Origin: Candidatus Jettenia sp. AMX2
GTDB taxonomy: Bacteria; Planctomycetota; Brocadiia; Brocadiales; Brocadiaceae
Length of the DNA: 64,000 bases
NCBI GenBank assembly: GCA_030583665.1
Contig: CP129469.1
Location: forward strand, 1,178,001 to 1,242,000
Reading direction: 5' to 3'
The notes below the pieces were generated by a model. It ran no database searches and was not told the DNA's origin. It worked only from the letters and a program-made list of their open reading frames with translations. Below, one piece after another: positions 34,573 through 44,756 of the stretch. A program made the translations under genes and the position numbers. How positions within the stretch are numbered: the stretch's first letter is position 1; each line of letters begins with the position of its first letter.

Positions 34573-35502
34573 ATGGAAAAAACGCTGACTAACTGGATAG
34601 ATGAGTATTTCAACAGGTACGAACTGCACCGGCATGCTGTTAAACAAATCGTATATCAGGCCCAAACGGAAATTCAGAAAATTACGATAGCGGATACCTA
34701 TAATTACGGAAGATGCCTTATCCTTAATGATAAATTTCAAACTGCTGAGGTAGATGAATTTATTTATCATGAAGCACTCGTACAGCCTTCACTTATTTTA
34801 CATCCACATGCCGAGAGTGTCCTTGTCATTGGGGGTTGTGATGGCGCAACCCTCCGGGAAGTCCTGCGGCATAAATTGTTGAAGAAAGCTGTGATGGTTG
34901 ACATCGACAAAGAAATGGTAGAATGCGCAAAAAAATTTCTTCCCTCATTCCATGCAGGGGCATTTGACGACAATCGTGCAGAGCTTGTTATTGAAAATGG
35001 CAGGAAATATCTAAAGCAGACTAAGGAACAATTTGATGTAATAATCATGGATGTGAAAGATCTTTTACCGGATGATTCTTCCCGTGTGCTTTATTCGTTG
35101 GAATTTTATCAGATTGCTGCAGAAAGGGTGAAAGAGGGGGGAATAATGATTGTACAATCAGGTGCTGCATCTCTTGCAGAGGATTCTGCTTTTGCAAGCA
35201 TATGTAATACGCTGGGTGAGGTGTTTTCCCATGTATTCCCCTATGTTGCCTATATTCCTTCCTATGCATTGCAATGGGGATTTGCCATGGCAACACATAA
35301 TCCGGGTAATCTGGATATTACCAGTGAGGAGATCGATAATAAGATTGTTTCAGGAATTACGGGAAACCTTCGGTTCTATGATAGCATTACCCATCATGCA
35401 TTATTCAACTTACCAAAGTATTTAAGGTTAAGCCTGCAAAAACAAAAACGGATAATACGTGATAAGGAACCGGTAATATATCATTCTCACGGTACTTTAT
35501 AA
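34573..35502 (+). CDS. speE: spermidine synthase-like aminopropyltransferase
   Basis: A protein of 309 residues with the polyamine aminopropyltransferase fold: an N-terminal strand domain (YQAQTEIQKITIADT, LILNDKFQTAEVDEFIYHEAL), then a decarboxylated-SAM binding site VIGGCDGATLREVLRH, VDIDKEMVE, and the catalytic-Asp region IIMDVKDLLPDD. The last block and LYSLEFYQIAAERVKEGGI look more like thermospermine/ACL5-type enzymes than classical D-S-S-D-P SpeE, so the product polyamine is uncertain. A GTG at 34558 is possible, but it is only 3 bp from its GGAG. The ATG at 34573 has AAGGTGA 10-11 bp upstream. Confidence 0.85.
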   Translation: MEKTLTNWIDEYFNRYELHRHAVKQIVYQAQTEIQKITIADTYNYGRCLILNDKFQTAEVDEFIYHEALVQPSLILHPHAESVLVIGGCDGATLREVLRHKLLKKAVMVDIDKEMVECAKKFLPSFHAGAFDDNRAELVIENGRKYLKQTKEQFDVIIMDVKDLLPDDSSRVLYSLEFYQIAAERVKEGGIMIVQSGAASLAEDSAFASICNTLGEVFSHVFPYVAYIPSYALQWGFAMATHNPGNLDITSEEIDNKIVSGITGNLRFYDSITHHALFNLPKYLRLSLQKQKRIIRDKEPVIYHSHGTL

Positions 35503-36048
35503 GTGCATGAATTTTTGATTGCCTGTAATATTTTTCATTGTATGGTATTCCATATCCAGTAAAAACTTTTTAACAGGTAATCCTGAGGCATATCCAGTAA
35601 GACCTCCGTCAGACCCGATAACCCTGTGGCAGGGGATAACCGGTGGTAAAGGGTTTTTGTTATTGGCCATGCCTATTGCCCGGACGGCGTTAGGGTTTCC
35701 AATCTGCTCCGCAACCCATTTGTAAGACCGGCGTTCACCATAAGGGATTTCTTGTAGTTTTTCCCATACCCTTTTTTGGAATAAGGTCCCCTGGCTTACA
35801 TCTAATGGAAAATCAAAACGTACCTGTTTACCCTTAAAATATTTCCCCAGGAGGCCAATTTCGTACTTAAGCGCCAGATTATTTCTTTCCATTCTTATAA
35901 CCGGTTTCCCGGGAAAGTCAGAAAGAAAATCCTCTTCGCTGTGGCAGGGAAAAGATATCCGGCAAATACCCCTTGGGTTTTTAGCGATGTATACATTGCC
36001 AATTGATGTTGAAAAGCTGCTGAAATACCAAGTTTCCTGATTTGTCAT
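35497..36048 (-). CDS. ogt: methylated-DNA--protein-cysteine methyltransferase
   Basis: A DNA-repair suicide methyltransferase of about 183 residues. The C-terminal domain carries helix-turn-helix KLQEIPYGERRSYKWVAEQIG, the Asn hinge and the active-site Cys in PVIPCHRVIGSDGGLTGYA. The N-terminal domain begins WYFSSFSTSIGNVYIAKN. The open frame extends to 36357, but its first 90 residues are translated from intergenic CATTGCGAG-type repeats (rich in Arg, Ser and Cys, with no homology). ATGs at 36048 and 36075 are both plausible. 36048 gives the usual family N terminus. The stop overlaps speE by 6 bp (convergent). Confidence 0.88.
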   Translation of the reverse strand: MTNQETWYFSSFSTSIGNVYIAKNPRGICRISFPCHSEEDFLSDFPGKPVIRMERNNLALKYEIGLLGKYFKGKQVRFDFPLDVSQGTLFQKRVWEKLQEIPYGERRSYKWVAEQIGNPNAVRAIGMANNKNPLPPVIPCHRVIGSDGGLTGYASGLPVKKFLLDMEYHTMKNITGNQKFMHL

Positions 36049-36140
36049 GATTATTTCCGAGACCTTCACGGTCATTTTTGTACCATCGTAAATTTTTATA
36101 TTTTCATCTTTTTCGGGGAAACGATTCCGCCGGTCATGAA

Positions 36141-36365
36141 AGCTTGCTTCGCTAACGCTCGCAATGAACATGTGTTTGTCATTGCGAGGGTCTTGTCGAA
36201 GCAATCCCCTTCTGCAGCAACCGTCATTGTGAAGGCGAAGCCTGAAACAATCCCTCCCCCATGACCTTGAGATTGCGGAGCCTGCTGCGAGCGTTAGCGA
36301 AGCAGTCTCCGAGTTTTGTTCGTCGCTTTCGTTCCTCGCAACCGCTTCGCTCCTCACAATGACAG
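36141..36365. repeat. intergenic CATTGCGAG / GAAGCAATC-type repeats
   Basis: Several degenerate copies in both orientations of a repeat built from GTCATTGCGAGG and GAAGCGAAGCAATC-like words (for example GCTTCGCTAACGCTCGCAATG at the left). A single copy GTCATTGCGAGAAGCGAAGC is at 54231-54263. They account for the spurious upstream extension of the ogt frame. Confidence 0.8.
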
Positions 36366-36379
36366 AAACGGTCTTATTT

Positions 36380-36555
36380 GGTGGGCAATGCCCACCTTAC
36401 ATTGAAATTATTTTTAACACGAAGCGCACTACTATCCATCAATTTCTTGTTTTTTTGCGTATTTTTCAAAATACATAACCGTAAGGCAATGGTCAGATAA
36501 GGCTTACGTAAAGTTTTGGGCATTGAGTTTTTTGTCATTTGAAATTGTTTCGTAT
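36380..36555 (+). repeat. dispersed repeat family C, copy 1
   Basis: Starts with the palindrome GGTGGGCAATGCCCACC and ends with ATTTGAAATTGTTTCGTAT. It contains ATACATAACCGTAAGG, AGATAAGGCTTACGTAAAG and GGCATTGAGTTTTT. The second copy is at 56839-57015 in the same orientation, with small indels. Confidence 0.8.
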
Positions 36556-36650
36556 ATTGAGACTGTTTAATAAAAAGAGATTAGTAAGCGGCAAGGCTAA
36601 AATTTTGCCCTGCATTTCCCCCCGCGCATTCAAGTTCTGTTATGAAACAA

Positions 36651-37439
36651 CTACCTTGAAGGTGAACTGGACTTCGAACCCTTCCCGGAACGTTTACTTC
36701 CAAACGTTACGGTATATACTTTTGCAAAACCCATAATAATTAGCGTAACGAAAAGCAGTGGGACAAGTATTGTAAGGGTAATGGCAGTTGTTAGCCAAAG
36801 TTCTCTTGTGCAAAAAACCACCCAACTATTTTTTGACAATTGAACACCAAATTTTTCAATGAAAAAAAATATTCCTGAAAGAATTCCAAAGCCAGTAATT
36901 AGATATTTTATATCCTGTTTCTGAGGTGCTATGGAAACAGTAAAAATAATCATCAATATCAGAAAAAGAATATGTTGTATATTGCTTATATCAAACTGTT
37001 CCTTAAAGGTAACAAGGTTTGATAATACGGTAGTATACAGGTGATGTAATGACTCAAGAAACCCGCCAAACGTATCATGTAATTTTTTGGGATATGCAGT
37101 TTTGAAATAGATGGGGTTTGAGAGTACCCTTGGAATAAGATGGATGAACGCTACGCACCCAAAAACTGGTGCCGAAGTTATGATAAAATCAAATATACCG
37201 GGAACCTTTGGTCTGTCATACTTAATTCCTTTATCACCGGATGAGTACAGATTCAGTTCTTTGATCGTTGTTCCCGTTGCAAGGCACATAATTGCGTGGC
37301 TGAGTTCGTGAATAACGGTTCCGGGAAAGAGAAATATTTTAATGATCCGGTTATTGACATATTTAAACCACAACTCATGAATGGTGAAGCTGAGTAAAAC
37401 AATAAGAATAAGGCCAATTGCCAGCAGGAAGTATATCAT
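36651..37439 (-). CDS. M50-like membrane protein with HELSH motif
   Basis: A 262-residue polytopic membrane protein with hydrophobic segments at about 1-18, 85-105, 150-172, 178-195 and 215-242. Residues 39-49 read PGTVIHELSHA, an HExxH zinc-binding motif in a first-helix position as in M50-type intramembrane or membrane-bound metalloproteases. A later metal-ligand Asp or Glu is not obvious, so protease activity is inferred. The C terminus is Ser/Lys-rich. Its start overlaps the stop of hpnB by 4 bp, so the two are translated together. Confidence 0.65.
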   Translation of the reverse strand: MIYFLLAIGLILIVLLSFTIHELWFKYVNNRIIKIFLFPGTVIHELSHAIMCLATGTTIKELNLYSSGDKGIKYDRPKVPGIFDFIITSAPVFGCVAFIHLIPRVLSNPIYFKTAYPKKLHDTFGGFLESLHHLYTTVLSNLVTFKEQFDISNIQHILFLILMIIFTVSIAPQKQDIKYLITGFGILSGIFFFIEKFGVQLSKNSWVVFCTRELWLTTAITLTILVPLLFVTLIIMGFAKVYTVTFGSKRSGKGSKSSSPSR

Positions 37440-38656
37440 ATTTCACTTTTTCTTGTTTCTGTCCGGACACCTCTCCAGGTGCGGCGTCCTGCAAGATGAT
37501 CAATAGCAGATGATATTGTCATCGCCGTATAAAGGATGCCTGCAAAGGGCAAGGTGAATGCCTGGAATGTGTTAAGGCGGAAAAAACGGATCGCAGGGAT
37601 ATAGGTAACCGTCATGATAATAATTGTACCGAATGAGAGTATTGCTGTAAATGATAAAGAGGTATTGATAAAGAAAGCAGATATTCCAATGAGTGGTGCT
37701 AAAAACAGAACTAACAACCCCGTTATCGTTCCGGTTAAATAGAACCAGGAACACCGAAGTTGTGTGAATGCGGTACGCGCAACCATTTTCCAGACATCCT
37801 GAAGCTGACCGTAAGAACGGATACTGACTGCCGACCGTGACAGTGAAAGAGAAACGGGGAAGCCTGCGCGTTTCATTCTTTTTGCAAGCGCAATATCATC
37901 TATCCATGCATCCCGGTGACCGGCAATGCCTCCAATTTTTTCCAGGGCATGTCTGGAGAGTAATATGCACCCGCCAGCAGCGGCTGATATCCTGGAACGG
38001 ATATTATTTACCTTTTCAAAAGGATACATGGTATAAAAAAAGTAAACAAAGGCAGGGATTAATAAACTTGCCCATGTTCCTTTTGTGTCAAGATGTGCCA
38101 TGAGTGATACCATTGCCCTTTGTTCTGCTAATGCCTTCGCAACAAGACCTCGCCATAAATCAGGGCAATGGAGAATATCAGCATCGGTAAACAACAGCCA
38201 TTCACCGGAAGATGCCCTGACACCCTGTTCAAGCGCCCACAGTTTACCTGTCCATCCGGGTGGAGGTTTGGTACCTTTTATAATATGCACCGTCTTTCCG
38301 GATTGTGCCGTGATCCTTTTTGCATATTCTGCAGTACCATCGTCCGATTCGTCATCCACCAGAATAATTTCAGATTCCGGGTAATCTTGTTTCAACCACG
38401 ATGGCAGTGTTAACGGAAGGGATTTCCTTTCATTCCTTGCCGGTATAATAACTGACAAACTTGGCCATTCTGGTAGTGTTATGTGATGATGCTGAGCTGG
38501 ATCCCATTGTTCCGACATCCTCCAGCGCACCGGAGAACAGAGAAAAAAGAGCCAGATTACTGCTGAGGTAAGGCAAACAGAGAATAAAATTATGCTAACC
38601 ATAAAAGCTGAACAGGTTCTTTTCCTGTATAATTGATAGAAAGGGTACAAAGACAT
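37436..38656 (-). CDS. hpnB: hopene-associated glycosyltransferase HpnB
   Basis: A 406-residue GT2-family membrane glycosyltransferase. An N-terminal membrane helix (MVSIILFSVCLTSAVIWLFF) is followed by the GT-A domain with SVIIPARNERKSL, VDDESDDGT and TDADILHCPD (DxD). The HpnB hallmarks PPPGWTGKLWALEQGVRA, LIPAFVYFFYTMYPFEKVNN, AAAGGCILLSRHALEKIGGI and WKMVARTAFTQLR follow. Two or three C-terminal membrane helices close it. Members cluster with hopanoid synthesis genes. Here no other hpn gene is close, only the co-translated M50-like gene. Hopanoids are known from anammox planctomycetes. Its acceptor is not established. Confidence 0.85.
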   Translation of the reverse strand: MSLYPFYQLYRKRTCSAFMVSIILFSVCLTSAVIWLFFLCSPVRWRMSEQWDPAQHHHITLPEWPSLSVIIPARNERKSLPLTLPSWLKQDYPESEIILVDDESDDGTAEYAKRITAQSGKTVHIIKGTKPPPGWTGKLWALEQGVRASSGEWLLFTDADILHCPDLWRGLVAKALAEQRAMVSLMAHLDTKGTWASLLIPAFVYFFYTMYPFEKVNNIRSRISAAAGGCILLSRHALEKIGGIAGHRDAWIDDIALAKRMKRAGFPVSLSLSRSAVSIRSYGQLQDVWKMVARTAFTQLRCSWFYLTGTITGLLVLFLAPLIGISAFFINTSLSFTAILSFGTIIIMTVTYIPAIRFFRLNTFQAFTLPFAGILYTAMTISSAIDHLAGRRTWRGVRTETRKSEI

Positions 38657-38846
38657 TATGCGTCAAGGGATTAAGATGAGACAGATAGAAAAATGTACTC
38701 TTCACGGCTTTGTCTCTTCGAATCTATTTATATCTATGTATGCGGTTTTCTGTTTTAGAAATAGTTTGTACAATATACAGTGGTCTACTTTACAATAAAT
38801 GTTGAAAACTTGCAAGAGTGTTTTATCTGTATGTTGAGGAAAGATT

Positions 38847-41066
38847 TTACTGTTCTTCCAGAAGTTGTATTATTTTGTCTAAATCATTTGTGGGTGCCTT
38901 GCAGGCACGATTTTCACAAAGATAAACGGTAGCCTTGTTATCAAGACATTTCTGTTCCTTTACAAATTCTGCAATTTTCTCTATAGACCTGTTTTTTTCC
39001 GGGTGCAGTAACAAGACTTTTCCCGGTAAAAAACGTTTACGTATTTCCTGTAATATCTGTCTGGTATCGTCCGACTCAGGCTCTCCGGCAATAACAATCT
39101 CTTTTACAGGACCTAGGCCAAAATCCAGTCCGCAGAGGAACTGAGTATAGCCAGAAGGGAATTGATTTACAGTTCCCCCGAAGGTTTCGATAAGTTGTTC
39201 TGCTATTTTTCCCAGGTCTGTGTTTCCCGTCATATGTTCTAGTCGCAGGATATTGAGCAGGGCCACTGAGTTTCCCGATGGTATTGCCCCATCGTATATT
39301 TCTTTTGTCGGGGCAATGAGTTGTTCATTCTTTTTACCACTGAAAAGAAACCCTCCTTTTTCCTCATCCCAGAAGTTTTCAATGGTCTGTTTTGTGAGTT
39401 CCATGGCTGTCTTGAGATATTTTACCTCAAAAGTGGCTTCATAGAGGTCTATCAACCCCCACGTGAAAAATGTATAATCGTCAAGATAACCCGGGATGGA
39501 GGCCTCTCCCTGGCGGTAACGCCGTAACAACGTTCCGTCTTCCTGTTGTAATGTATGCAAAACAAATTCAGCGGCCCGTATTGCAGCCTGCGTGTATTTT
39601 GGTTCACATAAAACCTGAGCACCCTTTGCAAGGGCAGCGATCATCAATCCGTTCCAGGAGGTAAGTATTTTGTCATCCTTGTGCGGGTGAATACGTTTTT
39701 CCCTTGCAGAAAAGAGTTTTTTCCTGCCGGCATTGAGCAGTTCCTGGAGTTCTTCAGGGTTTATTTTTTTCGATTTGGCAAGAACAGATAATGGTATGTC
39801 AACACGGAGGATATTTTTCCCTTCGAAATTACCTTCTTTGGTAACATCATAATATTCACAGAAAATCTTTCCCTCTTCTTTACCCAGGATAGTCAGGATC
39901 TCCTCCGGAGTCCATACATAGAACTTCCCCTCGATTCCCTCACTATCAGCGTCTTCAGCAGTGTAGAAACCACCTTCGGGAGAAGTCATGTCCCTGAGGA
40001 CGTATTCAAAGATACCCTGTACCATACCGGCATAAAGTAATTTTCCCGTAGACTGGAATGCTTCGGTATAAGCGACAGCCATTAATGCCTGGTCGTAAAG
40101 CATTTTTTCGAAGTGCGGAACAAGCCAGTACTCATCTGTTGAATATCTATGAAAACCGCCTCCCAACTGATCATAGATGCCACCGTATCCCATGCGTTCC
40201 AGCGTTTTTTCAACCATTTCCAGGGCTTGCGGGTCATTACTTCTTTTCCACCAGCGGAGGAGAAAGGTAAAGTTGTGCGGTGTCGGGAATTTGGGAGATG
40301 TTCCGAATCCCCCGTATACGGGGTCGAAATTACTTCGCAATTGTTCATAAGCATGTTTTAATGTTTCTTTGGTCAGGGTTTCACCTGGTATTGTAACATC
40401 TGAAGATTGTAAAACCTTTGTTACCTGTTCACTTGAGGCGACTACGCTCTCGTTGTTCGTTTTCCATAAATCGGTAATTTTTTTAAGAATGTGGATAAAC
40501 CCGGGGTTTCCAAACCGTTCTGTTTTTGGGAAATACGTGCCAGCAAAGAAAGGTTTTTTTTGCGGGGTTAAGAAGAGATTCAGAGGCCAGCCGCCACTTC
40601 CGGTCATAGCCTGGCACACGGTCATATAAAGAGAATCAAGATCCGGACGTTCTTCTCTGTCCACTTTAATAGAAATAAAATTTTCATTCAGAATTTCTGC
40701 AACCTCTTCATCCTCGAATGATTCATATTCCATGACATGGCACCAGTGGCAGGTTGAGTAACCTATAGAAAGGAAGACCGGCTTGTTTTCCTTCGCAGCC
40801 TTCTGAAAGGCCTCCTCACCCCACGGATACCAATCGACAGGGTTATAGGCATGCTGTTGCAGGTAAGGGCTTTTTTCATGAATTAAACGGTTTGGTTTTC
40901 TTATCTCTCCGGTATTCGTTCCATGTTGGGAAGTTTTTGTTGGGTTGCCATTTTTATTTATTTTCATATCGCTCAAGGCATGGCCTTTCATAAAAAATAA
41001 TAAAATGAAACTGCAGACTGGAAGCAAATATTTATTGCGGTAAAAAATTGATAAAAATTTGTCCAT
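38847..41066 (-). CDS. YyaL/DUF255 thioredoxin-fold and glycosidase-like protein
   Basis: A 739-residue protein. An N-terminal hydrophobic segment (residues 12-30) suggests export. A thioredoxin-like DUF255 domain covers about 60-220: [31 protein letters not shown] with C106-H-W-C109, and [20 protein letters not shown]. An alpha/alpha-barrel follows to about residue 640 ([46 protein letters not shown]). The family (SPATA20 in animals, YyaL in Bacillus) has no firmly known function. Length and motifs are typical. The exported form is a point of interest, since many relatives are cytoplasmic. Confidence 0.88.
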   Translation of the reverse strand: MDKFLSIFYRNKYLLPVCSFILLFFMKGHALSDMKINKNGNPTKTSQHGTNTGEIRKPNRLIHEKSPYLQQHAYNPVDWYPWGEEAFQKAAKENKPVFLSIGYSTCHWCHVMEYESFEDEEVAEILNENFISIKVDREERPDLDSLYMTVCQAMTGSGGWPLNLFLTPQKKPFFAGTYFPKTERFGNPGFIHILKKITDLWKTNNESVVASSEQVTKVLQSSDVTIPGETLTKETLKHAYEQLRSNFDPVYGGFGTSPKFPTPHNFTFLLRWWKRSNDPQALEMVEKTLERMGYGGIYDQLGGGFHRYSTDEYWLVPHFEKMLYDQALMAVAYTEAFQSTGKLLYAGMVQGIFEYVLRDMTSPEGGFYTAEDADSEGIEGKFYVWTPEEILTILGKEEGKIFCEYYDVTKEGNFEGKNILRVDIPLSVLAKSKKINPEELQELLNAGRKKLFSAREKRIHPHKDDKILTSWNGLMIAALAKGAQVLCEPKYTQAAIRAAEFVLHTLQQEDGTLLRRYRQGEASIPGYLDDYTFFTWGLIDLYEATFEVKYLKTAMELTKQTIENFWDEEKGGFLFSGKKNEQLIAPTKEIYDGAIPSGNSVALLNILRLEHMTGNTDLGKIAEQLIETFGGTVNQFPSGYTQFLCGLDFGLGPVKEIVIAGEPESDDTRQILQEIRKRFLPGKVLLLHPEKNRSIEKIAEFVKEQKCLDNKATVYLCENRACKAPTNDLDKIIQLLEEQ

Positions 41067-41138
41067 AAGTACCTTTTCCGATATGACAGATTTTACCGTA
41101 AATTCAAATTTCTGAAGAAAGATGATGGTAAACGAAGT

Positions 41139-43298
41139 CTATGTGTTGCCATTTACCGGAAGTGTCTGTTTTCTTTTTAACGACAGGGAGATCCTTTTTC
41201 TTTTTACATCAACCTCAATCACAGAAACCGATACTTTCTGATGTACCTTAACCACATCGTTGGGGTCTTTTACAAAATGGTCCGCAAGTTCACTGATGTG
41301 CAGGAGGCCGTCCTGATGTACTCCGATATCCACAAAAGCGCCGAATGCGGTGATGTTGGTAATAATTCCCGGAACCTTCATGCCAGGTTTTAAATCTTCT
41401 ATTTTTTCGATACCTTGTGCAAATTCAAAGGTTTCAAACTTTTCCCTTGGGTCACGGCCTGGCTTTGCCAATTCTTCCATGATATCCTGTAATGTGGGAA
41501 GTCCTACGGTATCCGTTCTATATTTTGCAAGATCGATATTCTTTCTCAGGTTTTCGTTATGTATCAAATCGAAGACTGAACATCCCAGATCATTTGCCAT
41601 AGCAGATACTACCTGATAGCTTTCCGGGTGGACGGCGCTTCCATCAAGGGGATTTTCCCCGTTTCTTATACGTAAAAAACCTGCAGCCTGTTCAAAGGCG
41701 CCTGGTCCCAGACGGGGTACCTTTTTAAGCTCTTCACGTGATCTGAAGGGCCCATGTTCATTTCTGTATTTTACGATATTTCCGGCAAGCTGTGGTCCCA
41801 AGCCCGATACATACATGAGAAGTTCCTTGCTGGCAGTGTTTACCTCTACGCCGACCTTGTTTACACAACTGATAACTACATCGTCAAGACTCTTTTTTAA
41901 CGCATACTGGTTGACATCGTGCTGGTACTGTCCGACGCCTATAGACTTCGGATCTATTTTTACCAGCTCTGCCAGGGGGTCCATGAGACGTCTTCCTATG
42001 GAAATTGAGCCGCGCACGGTCAGATCATAATCGGGAAATTCCTCACGTGCTGCTTCAGAGGCAGAATATACCGATGCGCCGCTTTCATTTACCATTACGA
42101 CAATAATTTCTTTGGGAAGATTGAGAGATTGGATAAAGGATTCTGTTTCCCTTCCTGCCGTTCCATTCCCGATTGCAATGGCCTCTGTATAAAACCGTTC
42201 GCACAGGTCTTTGATTACTGAAGATGCTTCATGCGCAGCCGTATTTGATTGGTGGGGATATACCGTGCCTGTATGTACCAGTTTTCCTTGCCTGTCCAGG
42301 CAAACTATCTTGCATCCGGTACGGAAGCCAGGGTCTATTGCCAGCACATTTTTCTGACCGAGGGGGGATGCAAGCAAAAGCTGGCGCAGATTTTCGGCAA
42401 AAACTTTTATTGCCATTTCGTCTGCCCGTTCTTTTGTTTCCATGCGTATTTCTGTCTCCATTGACAGCGACAAAAGCCTCTTGTAACTGTCATGAACAGC
42501 CATCTTAACCTGTTGGGAGGCCGGTCCGTCTCCTTTGATAAAAAGTGCCTCCAGCAGGGCGAGTGCCTTATCTTCCGGAGGGCTAATGTGCAGGATCAGG
42601 AAACCTTCCTTCTCACCGCGTCTCATAGCCAGAATCCTGTGAGAAGGTGCTTTATTTACCGGTTCTTCCCAGTCGAAATAATCCTTATATTTTATGCCTT
42701 CTTCTTCCTTGCCCGGTATGATTTTTGTCCTGAAAACTCCTGCGTTATGAAAAAGATCGCGCATCTTTGCACGGGCGGTCTGGTCTTCGCAGACCCACTC
42801 TGCAATAATGTCACGTGCACCTGCAAGGGCTTCCTCTTCAGAATGAATTCCTTTCTCTGCATGAATAAAAGGAATAGCTTCCGCTGCGGGATCATTGATT
42901 TCCTGATCAAAGACGAGTCTTGCCAGAGGTTCCAATCCTTTTTCTTTTGCAATGAGTGCACGTGTACGGCGCTTAGGACGATAGGGGAGATAGATATCCT
43001 CAAGGACGGCCAGGGACTCTGCTGATGCAATTTTCTCTTTTAGTTCATTGGTTAATTGGCCTCTTTCTTCCAATGATTTTAAAATAGCCTCACGGCGTTT
43101 GTCCAGTTCTGCCAATTGATTGAGACGGTCTCGTATTGCGGTAATGGCAACTTCATCCAGGCTTCCCGTTACTTCTTTCCTGTACCTGGCAATAAAGGGA
43201 ATCGTTGCTCCTTTTTCAAGAAGGGAAATGGTTGACCTGACCTGATTCGGTGCTATAACGAGTTCTTCTGCAATTTTTGTTATGTGTGCTTCGTTCAT
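41139..43298 (-). CDS. tex: Tex-family RNA-binding transcription accessory protein
   Basis: A 719-residue cytoplasmic protein with the Tex architecture: N-terminal helical domain (FIARYRKEVTGSLDE), a YqgF/RuvC-like domain around 325-450 (VLAIDPGFRTGCKIVCLD), helix-hairpin-helix repeats (YVSGLGPQLAGNIVKYRNEH, VPRLGPGAFEQAAGFLRI) and a C-terminal S1 RNA-binding domain (GIITNITAFGAFVDIGVHQD). Tex proteins influence transcription and ribosome or stress functions. The ATG has GGGGGAAG upstream. The length is slightly short of the E. coli homologue but complete. Confidence 0.95.
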   Translation of the reverse strand: MNEAHITKIAEELVIAPNQVRSTISLLEKGATIPFIARYRKEVTGSLDEVAITAIRDRLNQLAELDKRREAILKSLEERGQLTNELKEKIASAESLAVLEDIYLPYRPKRRTRALIAKEKGLEPLARLVFDQEINDPAAEAIPFIHAEKGIHSEEEALAGARDIIAEWVCEDQTARAKMRDLFHNAGVFRTKIIPGKEEEGIKYKDYFDWEEPVNKAPSHRILAMRRGEKEGFLILHISPPEDKALALLEALFIKGDGPASQQVKMAVHDSYKRLLSLSMETEIRMETKERADEMAIKVFAENLRQLLLASPLGQKNVLAIDPGFRTGCKIVCLDRQGKLVHTGTVYPHQSNTAAHEASSVIKDLCERFYTEAIAIGNGTAGRETESFIQSLNLPKEIIVVMVNESGASVYSASEAAREEFPDYDLTVRGSISIGRRLMDPLAELVKIDPKSIGVGQYQHDVNQYALKKSLDDVVISCVNKVGVEVNTASKELLMYVSGLGPQLAGNIVKYRNEHGPFRSREELKKVPRLGPGAFEQAAGFLRIRNGENPLDGSAVHPESYQVVSAMANDLGCSVFDLIHNENLRKNIDLAKYRTDTVGLPTLQDIMEELAKPGRDPREKFETFEFAQGIEKIEDLKPGMKVPGIITNITAFGAFVDIGVHQDGLLHISELADHFVKDPNDVVKVHQKVSVSVIEVDVKRKRISLSLKRKQTLPVNGNT

Positions 43299-43323
43299 TC
43301 TTCCCCCGTATTTTTAAAGGTAT

Positions 43324-43935
43324 TTATGGCTGATTCCACCATCCTTTTGCCTTTTCAGGGATGTCTGATGTCCGGAATTTAAAGAAGAAAAAGACTGTAC
43401 GAAAAGTATAATGAGATTTACCATCTACAGGACCAGTGGCAAGCAGTTGTTTACCTGTGGAAATCTCATAAGCATTAAGAGCGAATTTGGCAACACCTAT
43501 CTGCATGACAGTCTTGAAAAGGGCTATTTCAGGAGTGTTGAAACTTCCGGCAAGAGGAATGGGTATACCAAATTCCGGTATACCGATAAGAGAATCTGAG
43601 CGGTCATTGGAAAAGGCACCCGATACTATTTCCAGAACTACATCAGCTTCTTCTACTTTTCTGACAACCAGAACGTCATGTTCACCGAGCAAGTGTAATA
43701 CCAGACCGGTAATATATCCCTTGTCTTCTCCTTCGAAATTGCTATTATCAGGAAATACCTTTCTTCCGGACAATACTGACAGATCTATATTTGCCAATGC
43801 ACGGTCAGCCGCAGTACTCAGAAGCAACTGCTCAACGGCTGTCCTTTTCGGATCTGTAATACGGGGATTACCCATACAACCGGTAACAAAAAGAATACTC
43901 AAGGTTCCAACGACAATAAGACATACTAATCGCAA
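43324..43935 (-). CDS. putative lipoprotein
   Basis: A 203-residue exported protein with lipobox FVTGC (Cys about residue 20) after a hydrophobic signal. The mature part reads ITDPKRTAVEQLLLSTAADRAL, then strand-rich sequence with VVRKVEEADVVLEIVSGAFS and AKFALNAYEISTGKQLLATG. The TDP-x-RTAxEQLLLS start recalls a lipoprotein family of planctomycetes (DUF6655-like), which I cannot confirm. It sits between tex and two DUF3568 lipoproteins on the same strand. Function unknown. Confidence 0.7.
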   Translation of the reverse strand: MRLVCLIVVGTLSILFVTGCMGNPRITDPKRTAVEQLLLSTAADRALANIDLSVLSGRKVFPDNSNFEGEDKGYITGLVLHLLGEHDVLVVRKVEEADVVLEIVSGAFSNDRSDSLIGIPEFGIPIPLAGSFNTPEIALFKTVMQIGVAKFALNAYEISTGKQLLATGPVDGKSHYTFRTVFFFFKFRTSDIPEKAKGWWNQP

Positions 43936-43998
43936 TATTCCAAACTCCTTTCATTGGTAGTGCACACGTTTCAAAAAGGTGGTATACTGGATATTGTT

Positions 43999-44706
43999 TC
44001 AAAAGAACAGATTTTTTTTTATTCTTTTTAAAACCAGGCGTGAAAGTGCTTCCTCTCCAAAAATGCCAACGCGGATCCTTATCTCTGTTGATTCCGATGC
44101 TAATTTTTTAAGGTTAATTTCAAGCTTCCTGTCACCTGCGCCGCGTGCAATGAGCTTTGTCCCTAATGCATTTTTGTCTATGCTGGTCACGGTATACTGT
44201 AAATCCATAACGGCTCTTTCCGCTGCCTGCCATGTTCTGTCGAGAGATGCCTCTTCAATAGATCTTAATGTTCCAAATGAATATACAGCAATCCCGGCTG
44301 CTGCTGCATCAATACCAAGGCCTAAGTTCTTTTTGAGCTGTTTTAGAATATTTCGGGAAAGTGTTTCATCACCGAATGTACCAACACGAATTCTTACTTC
44401 TGATAATTCTTCTGATATCTTTTTCAGTGTAGTAACAATTCTCCTATCATATGTTCCGCGGGCAACAAGTCGTCCCGTTAAGGTATCTTTTTCTCTGCTT
44501 GTTGTGATAAGTTCCAGATCTTCCATGGTTTTTTGTGTTGCTTCCCATACACGATCCAGTGATGCCTCCTCTAATGATCTTAATTCTCCAAAAGCATAGG
44601 TAACCGTTCCGGCAACCGTACCTCCACCTGACAAAGAGGCACATCCGTTGCCAGATAATATGACTGCCCCAAGAGATAGAATAAGGAGCAGATTTCTCAG
44701 TTTCAT
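43999..44706 (-). CDS. DUF3568 lipoprotein with two tandem domains
   Basis: A protein of 235 residues with lipobox LSGNGC (Cys about residue 22). It contains two copies of a DUF3568-type domain: the first opens with YAFGELRSLEEASLDRVWEA and ends EVRIRVGTFGDETLSRNILK; the second opens YSFGTLRSIEEASLDRTWQA and ends EIRIRVGIFGEEALSRLVLK. The next upstream gene carries a third copy, so the domain has duplicated locally. The frame extends to 44760, but the ATG at 44706 with AGGAGG 7 bp upstream is the evident start. Envelope-located; function unknown. Confidence 0.85.
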   Translation of the reverse strand: MKLRNLLLILSLGAVILSGNGCASLSGGGTVAGTVTYAFGELRSLEEASLDRVWEATQKTMEDLELITTSREKDTLTGRLVARGTYDRRIVTTLKKISEELSEVRIRVGTFGDETLSRNILKQLKKNLGLGIDAAAAGIAVYSFGTLRSIEEASLDRTWQAAERAVMDLQYTVTSIDKNALGTKLIARGAGDRKLEINLKKLASESTEIRIRVGIFGEEALSRLVLKRIKKNLFF

Positions 44707-44756
44707 AATCATGCCTCCTTTCATAAGATGATTTCTGAAACAGTTAAAAGTATTAA

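Noticed and set aside
35497-36357. Full-length 286-residue alkyltransferase frame
   Set aside because: The first 90 or more residues come from intergenic CATTGCGAG-type repeats; the family N terminus starts near 36048-36075.
36539-36736. 65-codon plus-strand frame
   Set aside because: It overlaps the end of repeat family C and the M50-like gene on the other strand; no initiation signal.
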